This document shows, one piece after another, positions 45,031-56,700 of a DNA stretch of 64,000 nt. The notes beneath the pieces were generated by a model that saw only the letters and a program-made list of their open reading frames with translations, did not search any database and was not told the origin of the DNA. Position 1 is the first letter of the stretch, and each line of letters opens with the position of its first letter. A program made the translations under genes and the position numbers. The stretch comes from Thiocapsa rosea (GTDB lineage: Bacteria; Pseudomonadota; Gammaproteobacteria; Chromatiales; Chromatiaceae), in contig NZ_RBXL01000001.1 in the NCBI RefSeq assembly GCF_003634315.1, positions 4,568,501-4,632,500 of the forward strand, written 5' to 3'.

Positions 45031-46210
45031 TTGGTCCTCAAGCCTGCCCTTGCCCAAAGTGATCCTACGGCGGACGTGTTCTCGGTCACCGGTTTGGTGC
45101 AGCGGATACGCGAGGCGTTGTTTGACTTTCCCGATCACAGTATGGGCGGCAACAACCAGTCTTATGCCATCGGCGACGCCGCGCTGAGTGTCTTCTCGGC
45201 GTTTTTCCTGCAGAGTCCGTCGTTCCTGGATGATCAGCGGCGCATATAGAAAGAGCACGGGGAGAACAACGCCAGCTCGCTGTTCGGCGTGCATCGGATC
45301 CCGAGCACGCAGCAGATCGGCAATCTGCTCGACTCGACCCGATCTCGGCGGATCATCTCGCGCCGGTGTTCTTCGAACTCATCGAGGCGCTGCACCGGCA
45401 CGGCGCCTTGGCATCGCACCGCGGCGTCGACGCCTGCTGATTGCGCTCGACGGGACCCAGCACCACTGCTCAGAGTCGATACAATGCGAGCACTGCTCTA
45501 CGCGCACGCTGAGTAACGGCAAAACCCAGTATTACCATGTTGCCGTCACACCGGTGATCGTCGCCCCGGGGCAAGCGCAGGTCTTTGCCTTGCCACCGGC
45601 ATTCGTGCGCCCGCAAGACGGGCAGGCCAAGCAGGACTGTGAAATCAATGCTGCGACCGCGCTGGCTTCAGAAGTGGCGTGCACGCATCGCGCCGTAGCG
45701 CACCACGATCCCGGGCGACGATCTGGACTGTCATCAGCCGCTCTGCGAGCAGGTGCTCGCGCTGGACTGTGCGTTTTTGTTCGTCTGCCTGCCACCGTCG
45801 CATGCCCTGCTATATGAATGGGTCGCGGACTTCGAGCGTATCGGCGCGGTTCCGACCCTGGTGAAAACACGTTGAACGGGCAAGCAGCGCCGTACCGAGA
45901 ACTATCGCTGGCTCAATGATCTGCCGCTGCGCGACGGTGATTCTGCTCGGCCAACTCTATCGCGCGATCCGCCGGCGCCTACCCTCGCGCGGCCCACATT
46001 CTTCGAACATCTGCTCGCGCTCACCTTGTACATGCCCTTTACCTCTTGGGATCACCTCTTCGACTTCATGCTGGAGGCCCTGCAGCCCGCGCGCCCGCCC
46101 CCAATCGTTGATCACCCGGACAACGGCGGCAAATTTAGAATTGCTGGAACGGGCGTCCGCTTCACTCTCCTACGCCCGGTGCCGCGCCCAGCACAAATAG
46201 AGCCGATATA
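45031..46210 (+). pseudogene. Decayed DDE transposase (several frameshifts and stops)
   Basis: Family-like segments run in order through different frames: YAIGDAALSVFSAFFLQSPS, LFGVHRIPSTQQIGNLLDS, RRLLIALDGTQHHCSES, TQYYHVAVTPVIVAPGQAQV, DDLDCHQPLCEQVLALD, LLYEWVADFERIGAVPTL, YRWLNDLPLRDGDSA and LALTLYMPFTSWDHLFDF. An in-frame stop follows QRRI, with at least two later frameshifts and further stops. The LDGTQ block likely held the first catalytic Asp. The IS family is not assigned with confidence. Confidence 0.65.
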
Positions 46211-46644
46211 GGCTAACACCACTGCGCTCGGCATATGTCTTCCGGCGCATCCCCGCCTATGCCCGATCCGGGTGCTCGAGCCTTTCCTCAGCTGCCCGAC
46301 TCCGGCTCTCTCTCATGTCGGCTACTCACCTTTTTTCTTCGCGACGGTCGGGTGTTCACCTTTTTAGTTCGCAGCACCGCGAAGTAATTCTGCGGAAACA
46401 TACACGCAAGTTTTTGTTTTTGTTTGCGTCTCCCGGTTCTGGAATTGCTTCGCCGGATGGGAAGAACGCACCGAAGGCCGAGCACCCACACGAACCGCCG
46501 GGGCCACCAAAGAACTACGGGGCTGATATAAACACATTGATCAAGCTGCTGGAATCCGGGCGACTGTGAGGCACCATGACGAGGTGCGCATGGAGATCGT
46601 GCTGAAAGCGGCGTACGCGTGACACTCGCCCCAACATAAGGCGG
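46211..46644. other. Intergenic stretch
   Basis: No gene is supported. An open frame at 46315-46569 has low-complexity composition and a poor start, so I do not call it. Confidence 0.4.
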
Positions 46645-47355
46645 TCAGATGCCAGCGAGACAGGCTGCCTTCCACCCGGCATAGCGCTCGACCAACCCCC
46701 TTAACGCCTCGGGCTCATAGGCCCGCAAGCCGCTCAGGATGAGGGTCTTCGCGCCCTGCCCGACCGGCTCCCCGGCGGCAGTCAGGCGGAACCCGAGTCG
46801 GGCCTCGCCGCGCTTGCCCTTCACCTCGAGCTCGCTCGATTCCAGAGCAACGTCCACGTCAGGGCAGTCCAATCGGTCCAGCTCGAACGACATCCGGTCA
46901 TAGATCACCAGTGGCCGATCCGGGTTGATCATGACACCCTGCTGCTCCATGAGCGGCACCAGGATGTGCGGAAAGTTCTGACCCGAAAAGGCCACGTAGC
47001 GACGCACCAGCGATTCAATCAAGATCAAATCCCTGGTGACCTGTCCCGAACGCTCGACCTCGAGACAGGGCTTGCCGTCGGCCGTCTCGACCACGACGCC
47101 TGCGTCGCTCTGAATGACATTCAATGCGGCACCCGCTCCGACCATTCCGGTGAAGCGAAAGGTCATCCGGCTCGCAAGACCACATCGGGCGAGGACAAGC
47201 GCAAAGAGGAGATCGCCGGGGGCACAAAAGCGCGGATTCGTCGCATCGTGGATCGGATTGAAGTCACCCGCGACCTGCTTGGCGAAGGCGCTGCCTTGCG
47301 GCGCGGAGATGCGTAACGTGCCGTCTTCGGCCGCGTGGAATGGATCGAGAAACAT
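46645..47355 (-). CDS. DUF3581 family protein
   Basis: The protein is 236 residues, the usual length. The N-terminal signature SAFAKQVAGDFNPIHD, then FCAPGDLLFALVL, identifies the family, which has a hot-dog-like appearance (DFNPIHD). It is common in gammaproteobacterial core genomes and its function is not established. It follows brxHI by 96 bp on the same strand. It may mark the chromosomal side of the island. Confidence 0.85.
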   Translation of the reverse strand: MFLDPFHAAEDGTLRISAPQGSAFAKQVAGDFNPIHDATNPRFCAPGDLLFALVLARCGLASRMTFRFTGMVGAGAALNVIQSDAGVVVETADGKPCLEVERSGQVTRDLILIESLVRRYVAFSGQNFPHILVPLMEQQGVMINPDRPLVIYDRMSFELDRLDCPDVDVALESSELEVKGKRGEARLGFRLTAAGEPVGQGAKTLILSGLRAYEPEALRGLVERYAGWKAACLAGI

Positions 47356-47451
47356 GGCTCAAAGCTCCGAGATAGGGGAGGCCAGACGACCTGACACTGG
47401 GGCGAGGAAAGGACATCGACCGCGCGAGGGGTCGGGTTGGCGCTGATTGCC

Positions 47452-49611
47452 CTAGGGGAACACTGGCGCTTCGTGCCCCCGAATGATGATCACCGGGGCA
47501 CGGCGAAGCACCGCGAGGCCCTTGGAAACGTCAAATCGCTCGGCCATCTCGCGCTCGCGCAACGCCTCCGGCAAGCATTCACCGAACTTCAGCTCGGCGA
47601 TGAATCCGTCATCGAGCGGCAGCTCAAGCTTGGCCGTCTCCGCCAAAATCGTCTCGGCGATCGCCTTCTTCAGCGATGCCGGATCGACCGCGCCGGTGAA
47701 GCTGACCGCGAGGTTGTCGGCGGCGACCTTGACGGCCTCTCCGGCCAGCGCGTCTGCCATCGCCGCGTTGAGGAGTCGGCCGGCGAAGGTCCACCAGAGG
47801 ATCCTGTCGTGCGCATAGACAACGAGGAACGTCTTGCCCGGCTCGACCCAGTCGAATTCCTCGCGTAACGCTGCCATCTTTTCCAGGGCGCGTCGGGAGA
47901 ATGCGACGCCATCCTCATGCGGGTTGTCCTCGCGCCCCAGCACACGGGCTACCGCCTGACAGAGTATGACATGCAGCGGCTGGCCGGCGCTCAGCCATTG
48001 GGAGCGTCCGTGCAGCTCGGTCGGCTCGACGTAGGCATTGCGTCTTGGCCAGTCGATGAACTTGGTTGCCCAAGAGCGCCCGCCGAGGGTCAGGACGGCT
48101 GGCCCCTCCTCTTTCAGGATGAAGGTCGACTGATGGACCTCTCCGATCTGCTGTCGGCCGTGAAAGACCTGGATCGACGGCGGGCTGACGAAGACCGAGA
48201 ACAGCTCCATGAAGTGCTTGGCCCCGAACTGGCGCTCGCCCGATCGGCCGATCCCGACCAGACCCTGATCGGAATGCAGGATCTCGGTCTCGCGCATAAA
48301 GTCGAAGATCTGTATCAGCTCTTTGGGCTCGACCCGCGCCAAACCGGGAAGCCGCCCCAGCCAGGCCGGCCAGTCGGCCCTGGTGATCCCGGATTCCTGC
48401 AGGGCCAACGCCATGATCTGCTGAGCGAAGATGTGCAACGGCAGCGGCGGCGGCTCGATCAGCTCGACAAAGCCTTCGCTCCAGAGCTGCAGCAGACCGA
48501 CGGCCGGCAGGAACGCCTCCTCCCTGGTGATCAGAAAGAGACAGTTCCGTGCCGTCCCGGCGCGTCGACCGGTTCGTCCGATGCGCTGCAGAAAGGACGA
48601 CACCGTGCCCGGCGCATCGATCTGAATGACCCGATCCAGATCACCCACGTCGATGCCCAGCTCCAGGGTACTGGTCGCGACGATCACGCAATCCTGCCCC
48701 TGGCTGAACGCAGTCTCCGCCGCGTGCCGCTCCTCGAGGCTGAGGCAACTGTGCGAGACGTAGGTGCTCACACCCAGCCCGCGCAGCTCGATCGCAAGCG
48801 CTTCGACCCTGGACCGGCTATCGCAGAAGACCAGTCGCTTCTCGCCTCGGTGCAGTCTGGAGATGATCAGCGCCGCGTTGCGCAGGTTGCCGACCCAATC
48901 GAGCGCGATCTCCGGCGCTGCGCCTGCGTCCGTCGGCGGATCGATGACGCTGCGAGGCTGCGCGAAACCCGCGGCCAGCCAGTCGCAGAGCTGTTCCGGG
49001 TTGCCGACCGTTGCCGAGAGTCCCAAGCGCTGCAGCTCCCGGCCAGCGATGTAGCCCAACCGTTCGAGCACATACATCAGATGCCATCCGCGGTCGTCGC
49101 CCGCGAAGGCGTGGACCTCATCGATGATGACGCAGCGCAGATTCGCGAACAGCCGCCGATGGTCGATGCGCTTGGAGACCAGCATCACCTCCAGTGACTC
49201 GGGGGTCGTCAGAAGGATGTCCGGCGGATCGGCGCCGAGCCTGGCCTTGCGCCCCGGGCCGACATCGCCGTGCCACAGCGCAACACGGCGCCCCAGCAGG
49301 CCGGCGTAGTACGCCAGCCGCGGCTCGAGGTTGTTCAGCGGCGCCTTGATGGGACAGATGTAGAGGACGCTCAGCCCGTCCCAGCGTTCGCTCAGCATGC
49401 GCGAGAGCACCGGAAAGGCCGCTGCTTCGGTCTTGCCGCCTGCGGTCGGCGCAAGCAGGATGGCATGCTCCCCGCGCAGGATCGGCGCGATGGTCGCCTC
49501 CTGCAGCGGACGCAGTGACCTCCAGCCAAGGCTGTTGACGATGTGGTGCTGTAGCGCCGGATGCAGACGATCGAAGGCGCTGCCCGTCGCGCTACCCGTT
49601 GCAGCCGTCAC
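47452..49611 (-). CDS. brxHI: BREX helicase BrxHI
   Basis: The protein is 719 residues. Walker A is LLAPTAGGKTEAAAF (about 53), the DExH box is VIIDEVHAFAGDD (about 163), and motif VI is QRIGRTGRRAGTARN. It is an Lhr-like superfamily 2 helicase with a C-terminal winged or accessory region. In BREX type 2 loci this helicase lies at the end of the operon, as here. Its start overlaps the brxD stop by four bases. Confidence 0.85.
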   Translation of the reverse strand: MTAATGSATGSAFDRLHPALQHHIVNSLGWRSLRPLQEATIAPILRGEHAILLAPTAGGKTEAAAFPVLSRMLSERWDGLSVLYICPIKAPLNNLEPRLAYYAGLLGRRVALWHGDVGPGRKARLGADPPDILLTTPESLEVMLVSKRIDHRRLFANLRCVIIDEVHAFAGDDRGWHLMYVLERLGYIAGRELQRLGLSATVGNPEQLCDWLAAGFAQPRSVIDPPTDAGAAPEIALDWVGNLRNAALIISRLHRGEKRLVFCDSRSRVEALAIELRGLGVSTYVSHSCLSLEERHAAETAFSQGQDCVIVATSTLELGIDVGDLDRVIQIDAPGTVSSFLQRIGRTGRRAGTARNCLFLITREEAFLPAVGLLQLWSEGFVELIEPPPLPLHIFAQQIMALALQESGITRADWPAWLGRLPGLARVEPKELIQIFDFMRETEILHSDQGLVGIGRSGERQFGAKHFMELFSVFVSPPSIQVFHGRQQIGEVHQSTFILKEEGPAVLTLGGRSWATKFIDWPRRNAYVEPTELHGRSQWLSAGQPLHVILCQAVARVLGREDNPHEDGVAFSRRALEKMAALREEFDWVEPGKTFLVVYAHDRILWWTFAGRLLNAAMADALAGEAVKVAADNLAVSFTGAVDPASLKKAIAETILAETAKLELPLDDGFIAELKFGECLPEALREREMAERFDVSKGLAVLRRAPVIIIRGHEAPVFP

Positions 49612-50948
49612 AGATCCAGCTCGATGTCGTCCACCCCTGTGGCGGATCGGGCGGCACGCTCGACGGCGCTCAGCTCCCGGTCGCCGACGGTCAGGGCATA
49701 GTGCTGCCGCGGGTCGAAATCGGCATGCTGATCCACCCGATCCATGACCTCGCCGACCAGCTTCTTCAGAAACAGCCGCGGGGCGATCCCGACCTTTCCG
49801 CCGAGCGCGCCCGTCACGGCCTCGGCGAGCGCGGCGACATAGGCTTCGTCGACGACCGCAGTCAGGCGTCTATGCGCCCTGCCCTCTACCCGATCGTCTG
49901 CACAACCCTCTGCATAGAGATCGCGCACCTTGCGGCCCACCTCGCACAAGGCTGCGACGTCGAATCCCTTGAGCCGGATCTGCACGGCGCGCGGATTGTC
50001 GAAACGGGCGTCGGTCGCGAAATCCACGGCGAGCCGCTGCGCCAGGGGCGGCAGGCGCTGCACACCCATCGGACCGTCGAAGAATGCCGTCGTCCCGGTG
50101 ATCACCAGATAGAGCCCCGGAAAACGTCCGCTGTCGATCTCGTCCATGAGCTGGCGCAGCGCATTCAGGCTCTTGTCGCGCACGTCCCCACGCATGCGCT
50201 GCAGTGTTTCGACCTCGTCCAGCACCAAGAGCAGCCCCGGATGGCCGGAGTCTTTCAGGATGGTCAGCACGCCCTGCAGGAAGCTCAGGGCGCCGAAATG
50301 GTCGATGTCCCCTTTGATGTTGGCGTAGCGCTTGATCGTCGCGGCGATGTTCGGCTGACCGGCCATCCAGGCCAGCAGCCCATCGGCGATGTCGTCTCGC
50401 CCTTCAAGCAGCGCGCGCCGATAGGCCCGCAGGGTCAGCGCAAAGGCCGGTGCCGAGCGCACCACCTCGCCGAGACGTTTTTCCATGAGCGCGTCCGTGG
50501 CATTCATCAAGGCGGCGACGTCGTCGGGATCCACCTCGCCCTGAGCGATCACGTCCTCCTCGAGCGCAAAGAACCAGGCATCGATGACATTACGGAAAGC
50601 CCCGGAGGGCGAATCCGCCGTGGTCAGACGCTCGATCAGACGTCGGTAGACCGTCTCCAGGCGGTGCAACGGCGTCTCGGTCTCGGAGATCTGCACCTCG
50701 GCGCAGGCGAAGCCCAGGCGATGGGCGCGCTCGCGCAGCCAGCGGGCGATGAAGGTCTTGCCGCTGCCGTACTCGCCGCGAATCGCCTTGAACTGCCCGC
50801 GCCCGCGGGCGACCTTCGTCAGCTCCTCGTCGAATGCGGCCTCGAAGGGCGCGAGCCCCACCGCAAGCGCGTCGAGCCCGTATTGCGGCACGGTGCCGCG
50901 CCGCAGCGCGTCGATGATGTCGTCTCGGCGTTGATGGCTGATGGTCAT
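49608..50948 (-). CDS. brxD: BREX ATP-binding protein BrxD
   Basis: The protein is 446 residues. It starts MTISHQRRDDIIDALRRG and has Walker A GEYGSGKTFIARWL (about 57), Walker B LLLVLDEVETLQRM (about 236) and the RDKSLNALRQLMDEI sensor region (DUF2791-type). BrxD is a core ATPase of BREX type 2 and related loci. It overlaps the pglZ stop by four bases (ATGA). Confidence 0.88.
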   Translation of the reverse strand: MTISHQRRDDIIDALRRGTVPQYGLDALAVGLAPFEAAFDEELTKVARGRGQFKAIRGEYGSGKTFIARWLRERAHRLGFACAEVQISETETPLHRLETVYRRLIERLTTADSPSGAFRNVIDAWFFALEEDVIAQGEVDPDDVAALMNATDALMEKRLGEVVRSAPAFALTLRAYRRALLEGRDDIADGLLAWMAGQPNIAATIKRYANIKGDIDHFGALSFLQGVLTILKDSGHPGLLLVLDEVETLQRMRGDVRDKSLNALRQLMDEIDSGRFPGLYLVITGTTAFFDGPMGVQRLPPLAQRLAVDFATDARFDNPRAVQIRLKGFDVAALCEVGRKVRDLYAEGCADDRVEGRAHRRLTAVVDEAYVAALAEAVTGALGGKVGIAPRLFLKKLVGEVMDRVDQHADFDPRQHYALTVGDRELSAVERAARSATGVDDIELDL

Positions 50949-53716
50949 AGCTCAAACTGGGTCTTCAAAGACGCCAGATCGAGCCGGATCGTCTTGGATA
51001 CCCGGTCGATCGCCAGGACCGGATAGCCATCGACATTCAGCAGCTTCTGCACGCCCGCCAGGAGTCCGTAGAGGCGGATCTCGGGGAGACCCAGGCCCTG
51101 CGCCACGGCGGCCGCCATCTGCTGACCGCCCGCCCGAGACAGCAGATCCAAGAGCTGCCGTAGCTGCGCCTCGCTCACCATCACCCGAGCGCTGCGTGCC
51201 TTCATCTGCGCGTAAACCGGCGAGACCATCAGAGCTGCGATCCAATCGCCCTCCCCCGCCCGCACGGGATCCGGCGCGGGTTCTGATTCGGGACTCGGCG
51301 TCGGCAGCTCGGCGAAGAGGTCAAGCGTGTGCGCGTCCTGCTTCGATGATTTCGATGGCTTCGACGGCTTCGACGGCCCGGCCGATGACGTCGGCACGGC
51401 ATCACCCGCGGATGTGGTCATCGGCTCCGCAACAGGCTCGGCAACAGGCTCGATCACCCACCAGTCGGGCTCCTGTCGTGCGACTTCGCGCCAACCCTCG
51501 ATGGGGCCGGTCTCGCCGGCATTGCGGTAAACGCCGAACGGAATCAGTACCTCTTGGAGCGAGCCGCCACCGTGATAGCCCATCTTTTTCGCCGTGTACC
51601 GAATCCGCTCCGACCAGGGCAGGATGACCTGGTTGCCGGGAAGCACGACGCGCTCGCCCGAGACGCGCACCTCGCCGACCCCGACCGGCTCGCTCAATGG
51701 CTTGAAGCGCTCCGCCTCGGCCGCCGTCTGCACCAGCGTCATGTCGTGATCCAGCACATGACCATGGTCGCTCGTGAGGATCACCAGCCTGCGCGACTCC
51801 CGGGCGGCCTCCAGGATCCGGCGCAGCACGCCGATCGACGCCACCGACCAGCGCACCGAGACCTGGGCACCGCTGCTGAGTTGGTCGTCGACCGCGTTGA
51901 TCACCGCACCGACCACCTTGTGCGCCTGGCCCGCGATGACCTCCCGCACCCCTTCAGCCAAGGCACCGCTGCCCGGCTGCAGGAGATCGCCCTTGTGAAA
52001 CAACCGGGGGGGAAACTTCGTCGACGAGAGCGTCTTCAAGCCGGGATGCGCGGCAAAGGCCTTTTTCTCGTCGGCACCGGTGCCCTCGCCCAGCGTGCCG
52101 GACAACAAGGCATAGCGGCTGATCCGGGTGATCGTCGGCAAGGCGGCGAGCAGACAACAGGGGCCGGTGCTGTCCGCCGGTTGAAGCTCCACCCAGCCGT
52201 CATGCAGCAGATCGCCTGCAAGCTCGCGGTAGACCGCGTGACTCATCCCATCGAGCACCAGGACCAGCACCGGCTGCTGCTTCGCCAGCGGAGCGATAAG
52301 GACATCCAAGGCCCGCTCTACGGGCAGAACCGACCCATTGACCTGATCTCCACGCGCAATGGCCGGCAGATGGTGCGAAAAGCGCTCGTTCAGACGCTCG
52401 CGCCGCGCGGACACCTGACCGATCAGTTGCCTGTAGACGCGGTTCAGGGCCTCGTGCGCGTCGCCCGACCAGAGGCGGCTGCGCGCCCAGTCGAGATAGC
52501 CGCCACTCCCAACATAGTCCCCGACCTCCTCCGCCAGGCTCCCCCGCTCCACCTCCTCCTTTCTCAGCCAACGGCAGGCGCGGACCGTCAGCTCCGCCGT
52601 GCCGAGCTGCTCCGTGCGGACCTTCGCCAGTTGATGACGTCGCAGATCCGCCAGGGCGACGAGCACGGGCTCGATCGGTTTGCCCGCAAGCGCCGCGTCC
52701 AGCGTCTGCGCGAACCGGTCGAGCCGCAGTCCGAACCCGTCCGGCAGCAGGTCCGACGCGACCGCGAGTGGGCGCATGTCGAGACTCGCAAGGAGCTGCT
52801 GGGCCTGCGTCAGCGGCGCATCGAGCGCGCGATAGGGGCGCTCGGCCAGAAACCGTTCAAGATAGCCGACGGTTGCCCGCCCGTAGTCCTGCAGCGTCGT
52901 ATCCTCGATCCGCGCGCCGCCGACGACACGCTCGCGCAGGCGGCCCCTCGCCTGGAAGAGCGCCTGGTCCGGCGACAACCCATCGCGATACAGCACCGAG
53001 CAGACCAGACCGATCGCGACCATGTCGCCCGCGTGCCCTTCTCGCCAGAGGCTCAGGACCAGCTCGGTCGAGGCGCCAAGTCGGAGCGCGAGCCAGTCGC
53101 CAAGGTGCGCGACCATGGGCTCGGGGAGCGCCGAGACCGCCGCGTCGACCTGCGATCCGCGCGACCAATCCAGGAGCGCGTCCAGGTCGAGCGCCTCGCC
53201 CGCGAAATCGAGCCGCGCCAAGGCCAGGGCGCGCCAGGCTTGATCGACATCCAGCACCTCGCCGAACTGAATCCGCCCGCGATAGCGGTCATAGGCATCG
53301 ACCAGTGCCTCCGCAATCCAGCGATAGGGTTTTCCGGTCAGGCGCGGATCGATCCGGCGCACGCGCAACAGTTGCTCCAGTGTCCGCCAAGGGCTGATGC
53401 GCTTCGGCTCGCAGCCCCAGAGCCGTGCCAGGACATCCTTGGACAGGCGCGTCTCATCGAAGGGCGAGAGCATCACCAGCCGCTCGGCACCCGGCGCGTG
53501 CGTCACGAGCAGCTCGCGTATCGCCAGCTCCGAGGGGCAATAGACGACCCGCAGCGTCGTGTCCGAGAGCTGCCGCCGCAACTCGCGCGGCTCGATGGGC
53601 TCGGGCCAGACCAGCGCGATCCGATCGGCTCCGGCATCCTTGCTCAGGATCGCCTGCACTTGGGTGAGCACGGCGCTCGGGAGCACGGCGTGGTCGGAGA
53701 CGGGATCCTCAGCCAT
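50945..53716 (-). CDS. pglZ: BREX-2 PglZ (alkaline-phosphatase-superfamily protein)
   Basis: The protein is 923 residues. The PglZ domain shows the first metal-binding Asp in VLVLVLDGMSHAVYREL (about 488) and the later metal site in ILTSDHGHVLDHDM (about 648). A low-complexity linker (EPVAEPVAEP; SKPSKPSKSSKQ, about 770-800) separates it from a small C-terminal helical domain. PglZ is essential to BREX; its exact chemistry is not settled. It overlaps pglY by 8 bp. Confidence 0.9.
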   Translation of the reverse strand: MAEDPVSDHAVLPSAVLTQVQAILSKDAGADRIALVWPEPIEPRELRRQLSDTTLRVVYCPSELAIRELLVTHAPGAERLVMLSPFDETRLSKDVLARLWGCEPKRISPWRTLEQLLRVRRIDPRLTGKPYRWIAEALVDAYDRYRGRIQFGEVLDVDQAWRALALARLDFAGEALDLDALLDWSRGSQVDAAVSALPEPMVAHLGDWLALRLGASTELVLSLWREGHAGDMVAIGLVCSVLYRDGLSPDQALFQARGRLRERVVGGARIEDTTLQDYGRATVGYLERFLAERPYRALDAPLTQAQQLLASLDMRPLAVASDLLPDGFGLRLDRFAQTLDAALAGKPIEPVLVALADLRRHQLAKVRTEQLGTAELTVRACRWLRKEEVERGSLAEEVGDYVGSGGYLDWARSRLWSGDAHEALNRVYRQLIGQVSARRERLNERFSHHLPAIARGDQVNGSVLPVERALDVLIAPLAKQQPVLVLVLDGMSHAVYRELAGDLLHDGWVELQPADSTGPCCLLAALPTITRISRYALLSGTLGEGTGADEKKAFAAHPGLKTLSSTKFPPRLFHKGDLLQPGSGALAEGVREVIAGQAHKVVGAVINAVDDQLSSGAQVSVRWSVASIGVLRRILEAARESRRLVILTSDHGHVLDHDMTLVQTAAEAERFKPLSEPVGVGEVRVSGERVVLPGNQVILPWSERIRYTAKKMGYHGGGSLQEVLIPFGVYRNAGETGPIEGWREVARQEPDWWVIEPVAEPVAEPMTTSAGDAVPTSSAGPSKPSKPSKSSKQDAHTLDLFAELPTPSPESEPAPDPVRAGEGDWIAALMVSPVYAQMKARSARVMVSEAQLRQLLDLLSRAGGQQMAAAVAQGLGLPEIRLYGLLAGVQKLLNVDGYPVLAIDRVSKTIRLDLASLKTQFEL

Positions 53717-56700
53717 CCGTCTCCCCCAAGATCTGATAACTGATATCCAGTATCACCCCGTCCCTCAGCAGCGGCTCGATCTCCTTCAGAACGCGGCGGG
53801 CCTCGTCGACCTCCAAGCCTTGGCGATCCTCTTTCTTCAGCACCTTCTTGCCCTTGAGTCCCCGGGGCGGCTCCGGTGGCGGCACGACCGGGGGAACGAT
53901 CGGCGGAACGACCGGCGGTCGCTGGATCAGCCGCGTCGCATCCGCCTGTGCCTGCTTGAGCGCATCGGCCAGGGAGGTGACCAGCTCGTCCGCCGCCAGC
54001 GCGTCGGCCACGGCGCGCTTGATCCGAACGCCCTCGCCGCCGTCCCAGACCGCCTTCAACAGGTCCCAGTTATTGTCCGCGATGGCATTGCTCACGCGCG
54101 TCGCGGCGATGATGCTGCGGGCCAGCGCCGGTAGGCTGGTGACGGGTGCGATGCCCGCCAAGGCGGTGACCAACGCAGGCCCTTCGCGCGCTTGCAGATC
54201 GTCCAGCACCGCAACGCCAAGCTTGGCATTGGCGAGTCGATTTCCACTCGCCGAAAGACCCAAGGCGTCAAGCTGTTCGGTCAGTGCAGACAGCAGCTCG
54301 CGACAGGGTTCCAGATAGGTCTTGACCGCGTCGCGCACCTCTTTTTGCAGCGCGTTCTGGTTGTTCGCCGTCCTCAGAGGATTGATCGTCAGTCCGAACA
54401 AGGCACCCGCGTGATCCAGTGCCTGCTTCCACTGCGCGGGCTCGGCCAGATCCTGCTTGATCAGCACCAGGTCGTCGCGGATGTCCTTGAGCGAGACATC
54501 CTCGTAAGGACCGCCGTGGAAGGTGAAGGCGTACTGGCCGTGCTCGGCAAAGATCAGGATGAGCAGATTTTGCACGGCGGTCGGCAAGCCCTTGGGCTGC
54601 GGCAGGTCCATCGCCGTGCGCAGTGCCGCCACGGTCACCTCCCCGCCCGTCTTGGCCAGCTCGCGGCCGAGGTGCTGGGGCCAGTCCTCCTTGAAGATGA
54701 AGTGACGCTCGTGCATCTCGCCGAGCTTCAGCGGCTGGGCGATCTGGCGCATCAACGGACGCAGCGGGCTGTCCACATCGATACGGCCGTGGGGTGCGTG
54801 GATCGCGCGGCGCAGCTCCAGGAAGATCTTGCCCAGATCGCTCGGCCGGACCTCGCCGTCGCCCTGAGTCTCGAAAAAGGCCGGGTGGTCCGGGTACTGA
54901 AACGCCAGCGCCTGCCCGAGCAGTTGCTCGAAGGCCCGCGCCATGGTGGTGCCCTGCGGCGGCCTCGGCGTGAACCCGGGCTGCAGCGACATGAGCTGAG
55001 ACTCGAGCAGATCGGTGTTGTCGAGCGATCCGGGCAAGGACGCGGCGACGCCGTAGGCGCCCATCAGGATGTCTTTGATCTGCTGGCGCAGCTGGCTGCG
55101 TTGATTGTCCAGCAGGGTTCGAGCACTCGCCCGATCCTGCGGGCTGAGATGGCGGCTGTAGCGGTTGAAGCTGTCCTCGCTCTTGAGGATGTCTTCGAGC
55201 ACGACCAGCTTGCCGAGATTCTGCCGGGCGCCGTGACTCAGAAAATAGGGCAGCCAGCAGAGGGTTCGCGCCTGTCCGCCCGCGCCCTCGAACTCCCTGA
55301 CCCTGGCCTGATCGTCGGTCGGCGAATAGGTCCCGGTGTCGAAGGGGAAGTCGATGATGACCTTCCACTGGTCGTCGCGCGCCTCGAAATAGCGCTCGTC
55401 GGTCATCTCGCGGATGTTCTGGAACAGCACCTCCACGCGCCGACGGGTGCCGCGCCACACCCATTCGTGCTCGACGAAGAGCTGATTGTCGTCGCGGATG
55501 CCGAAGGCATCGAAGACCATCTCCTTGACCAGGCGCCGACGGTTGCCGTCGTTGTCGTTGATGCGCGCCTGCTCGAGGATGCTTTCGGTATCCACGCCCG
55601 AGAGCTGGATGCCGATGATCGGGCTGGTGTCTTCCGAGATCTTGATCTCGCCCACCTGCCCCGCCCATTTGCGGCACTTCTGCATCACCGTGGGGGCCTC
55701 TTGGCCGGGGATAGGCGAGCGGATGGTGCCGTGATTCAGGGCCGCGAGCTTGGTCGCCGTGAGCTGTTTGAAGCTCTCGACCTCGGGAACCAGCGCGGCC
55801 AGCACCAGCGTCTTGAGCAGACGCAGGTCGTTGTTGAAGGCTTGCCGCCGCAGATCGCCCGGGGGCAGCTCCAGGAGTGCCTGAACGCCGCTCTGATGCT
55901 CCATCTCCAGCAGCGGGATCAGCTTGCGCTCGAACAACAGCTTGGCGTTGTCGAAATGCTGACGCATTTGCTCGGAGAAGGGCTCGGCCTCGGAGGCGAT
56001 GACGTCGTAGAGGTCACCCACCGGGATAACGCTTCCCAGCGCCAGGGTCTCGCGCTGCTCCACCAGCAGCATCAGCATGACCTTGAGCGCCGTGCGCTCG
56101 CGCTGCAGCGCCGAGGACAGCGCCACCAGCGCCTGAACCAGGGCCGGGCTGAAGGGATAGAGTGCGCGGAACATCTCGCGATCGCCCTGGCTGGTGAGCA
56201 GCAGGTTGAAGGCGTCTTCGCGCATCTTTTCGGTCTGGGCGAAGGCCGCCTCGATCTGGCCCCGGGCCGCCTCGTCGACGGGCGCAAGCAGACGCCGCTG
56301 AGCGATCACCGGCAGGTTCCGGTCCTCCAGCGTGATGGTGTGGAAGCGCCCCTCCCAGTATTTCAGCGAGTCGCTCAGGATCTCCTGCTCCACCCCGCTG
56401 TACTGATCGCCGACGAACTCGCGCAGGTCGCGCTGACGGGCGATGAAGCTGATCACCGGCAGCTCGCGCGGGATGCCGGTCTCGACCAGCTTGACGACCT
56501 TCTGGATCTCGCTGCTGATGAAGTTGCGGTCGGACAGACGGCTCGCGAGCCAGAGGATCAGCTCGTCGAGAAAGAGGATGACGGCGTCGTAGCCGAGCGC
56601 CTTGGCGTGCCGGGTCATCACGCGCAGCCCCTCGTCGAACTCCAGATAGCCGCCGCTTTGGGTGTTGGCGAGGTCTGCGAATGAGGTAAAGAGGCTCCCG

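Noticed and set aside
46315-46569. 84-codon frame on the + strand
   Set aside because: It has a low-complexity start, no ribosome site and no family resemblance; it lies between two decayed regions.
51554-53743. Long + strand frame (729 codons) opposite pglZ
   Set aside because: This is an antisense shadow with no recognisable motifs; the PglZ frame is well supported.
54192-56684. Long open frame on the + strand (830 codons) opposite pglY
   Set aside because: It is a shadow of a GC-rich gene: composition is Leu/Arg/Glu/Gln-rich with no domain, and the opposite frame has clear PglY motifs.
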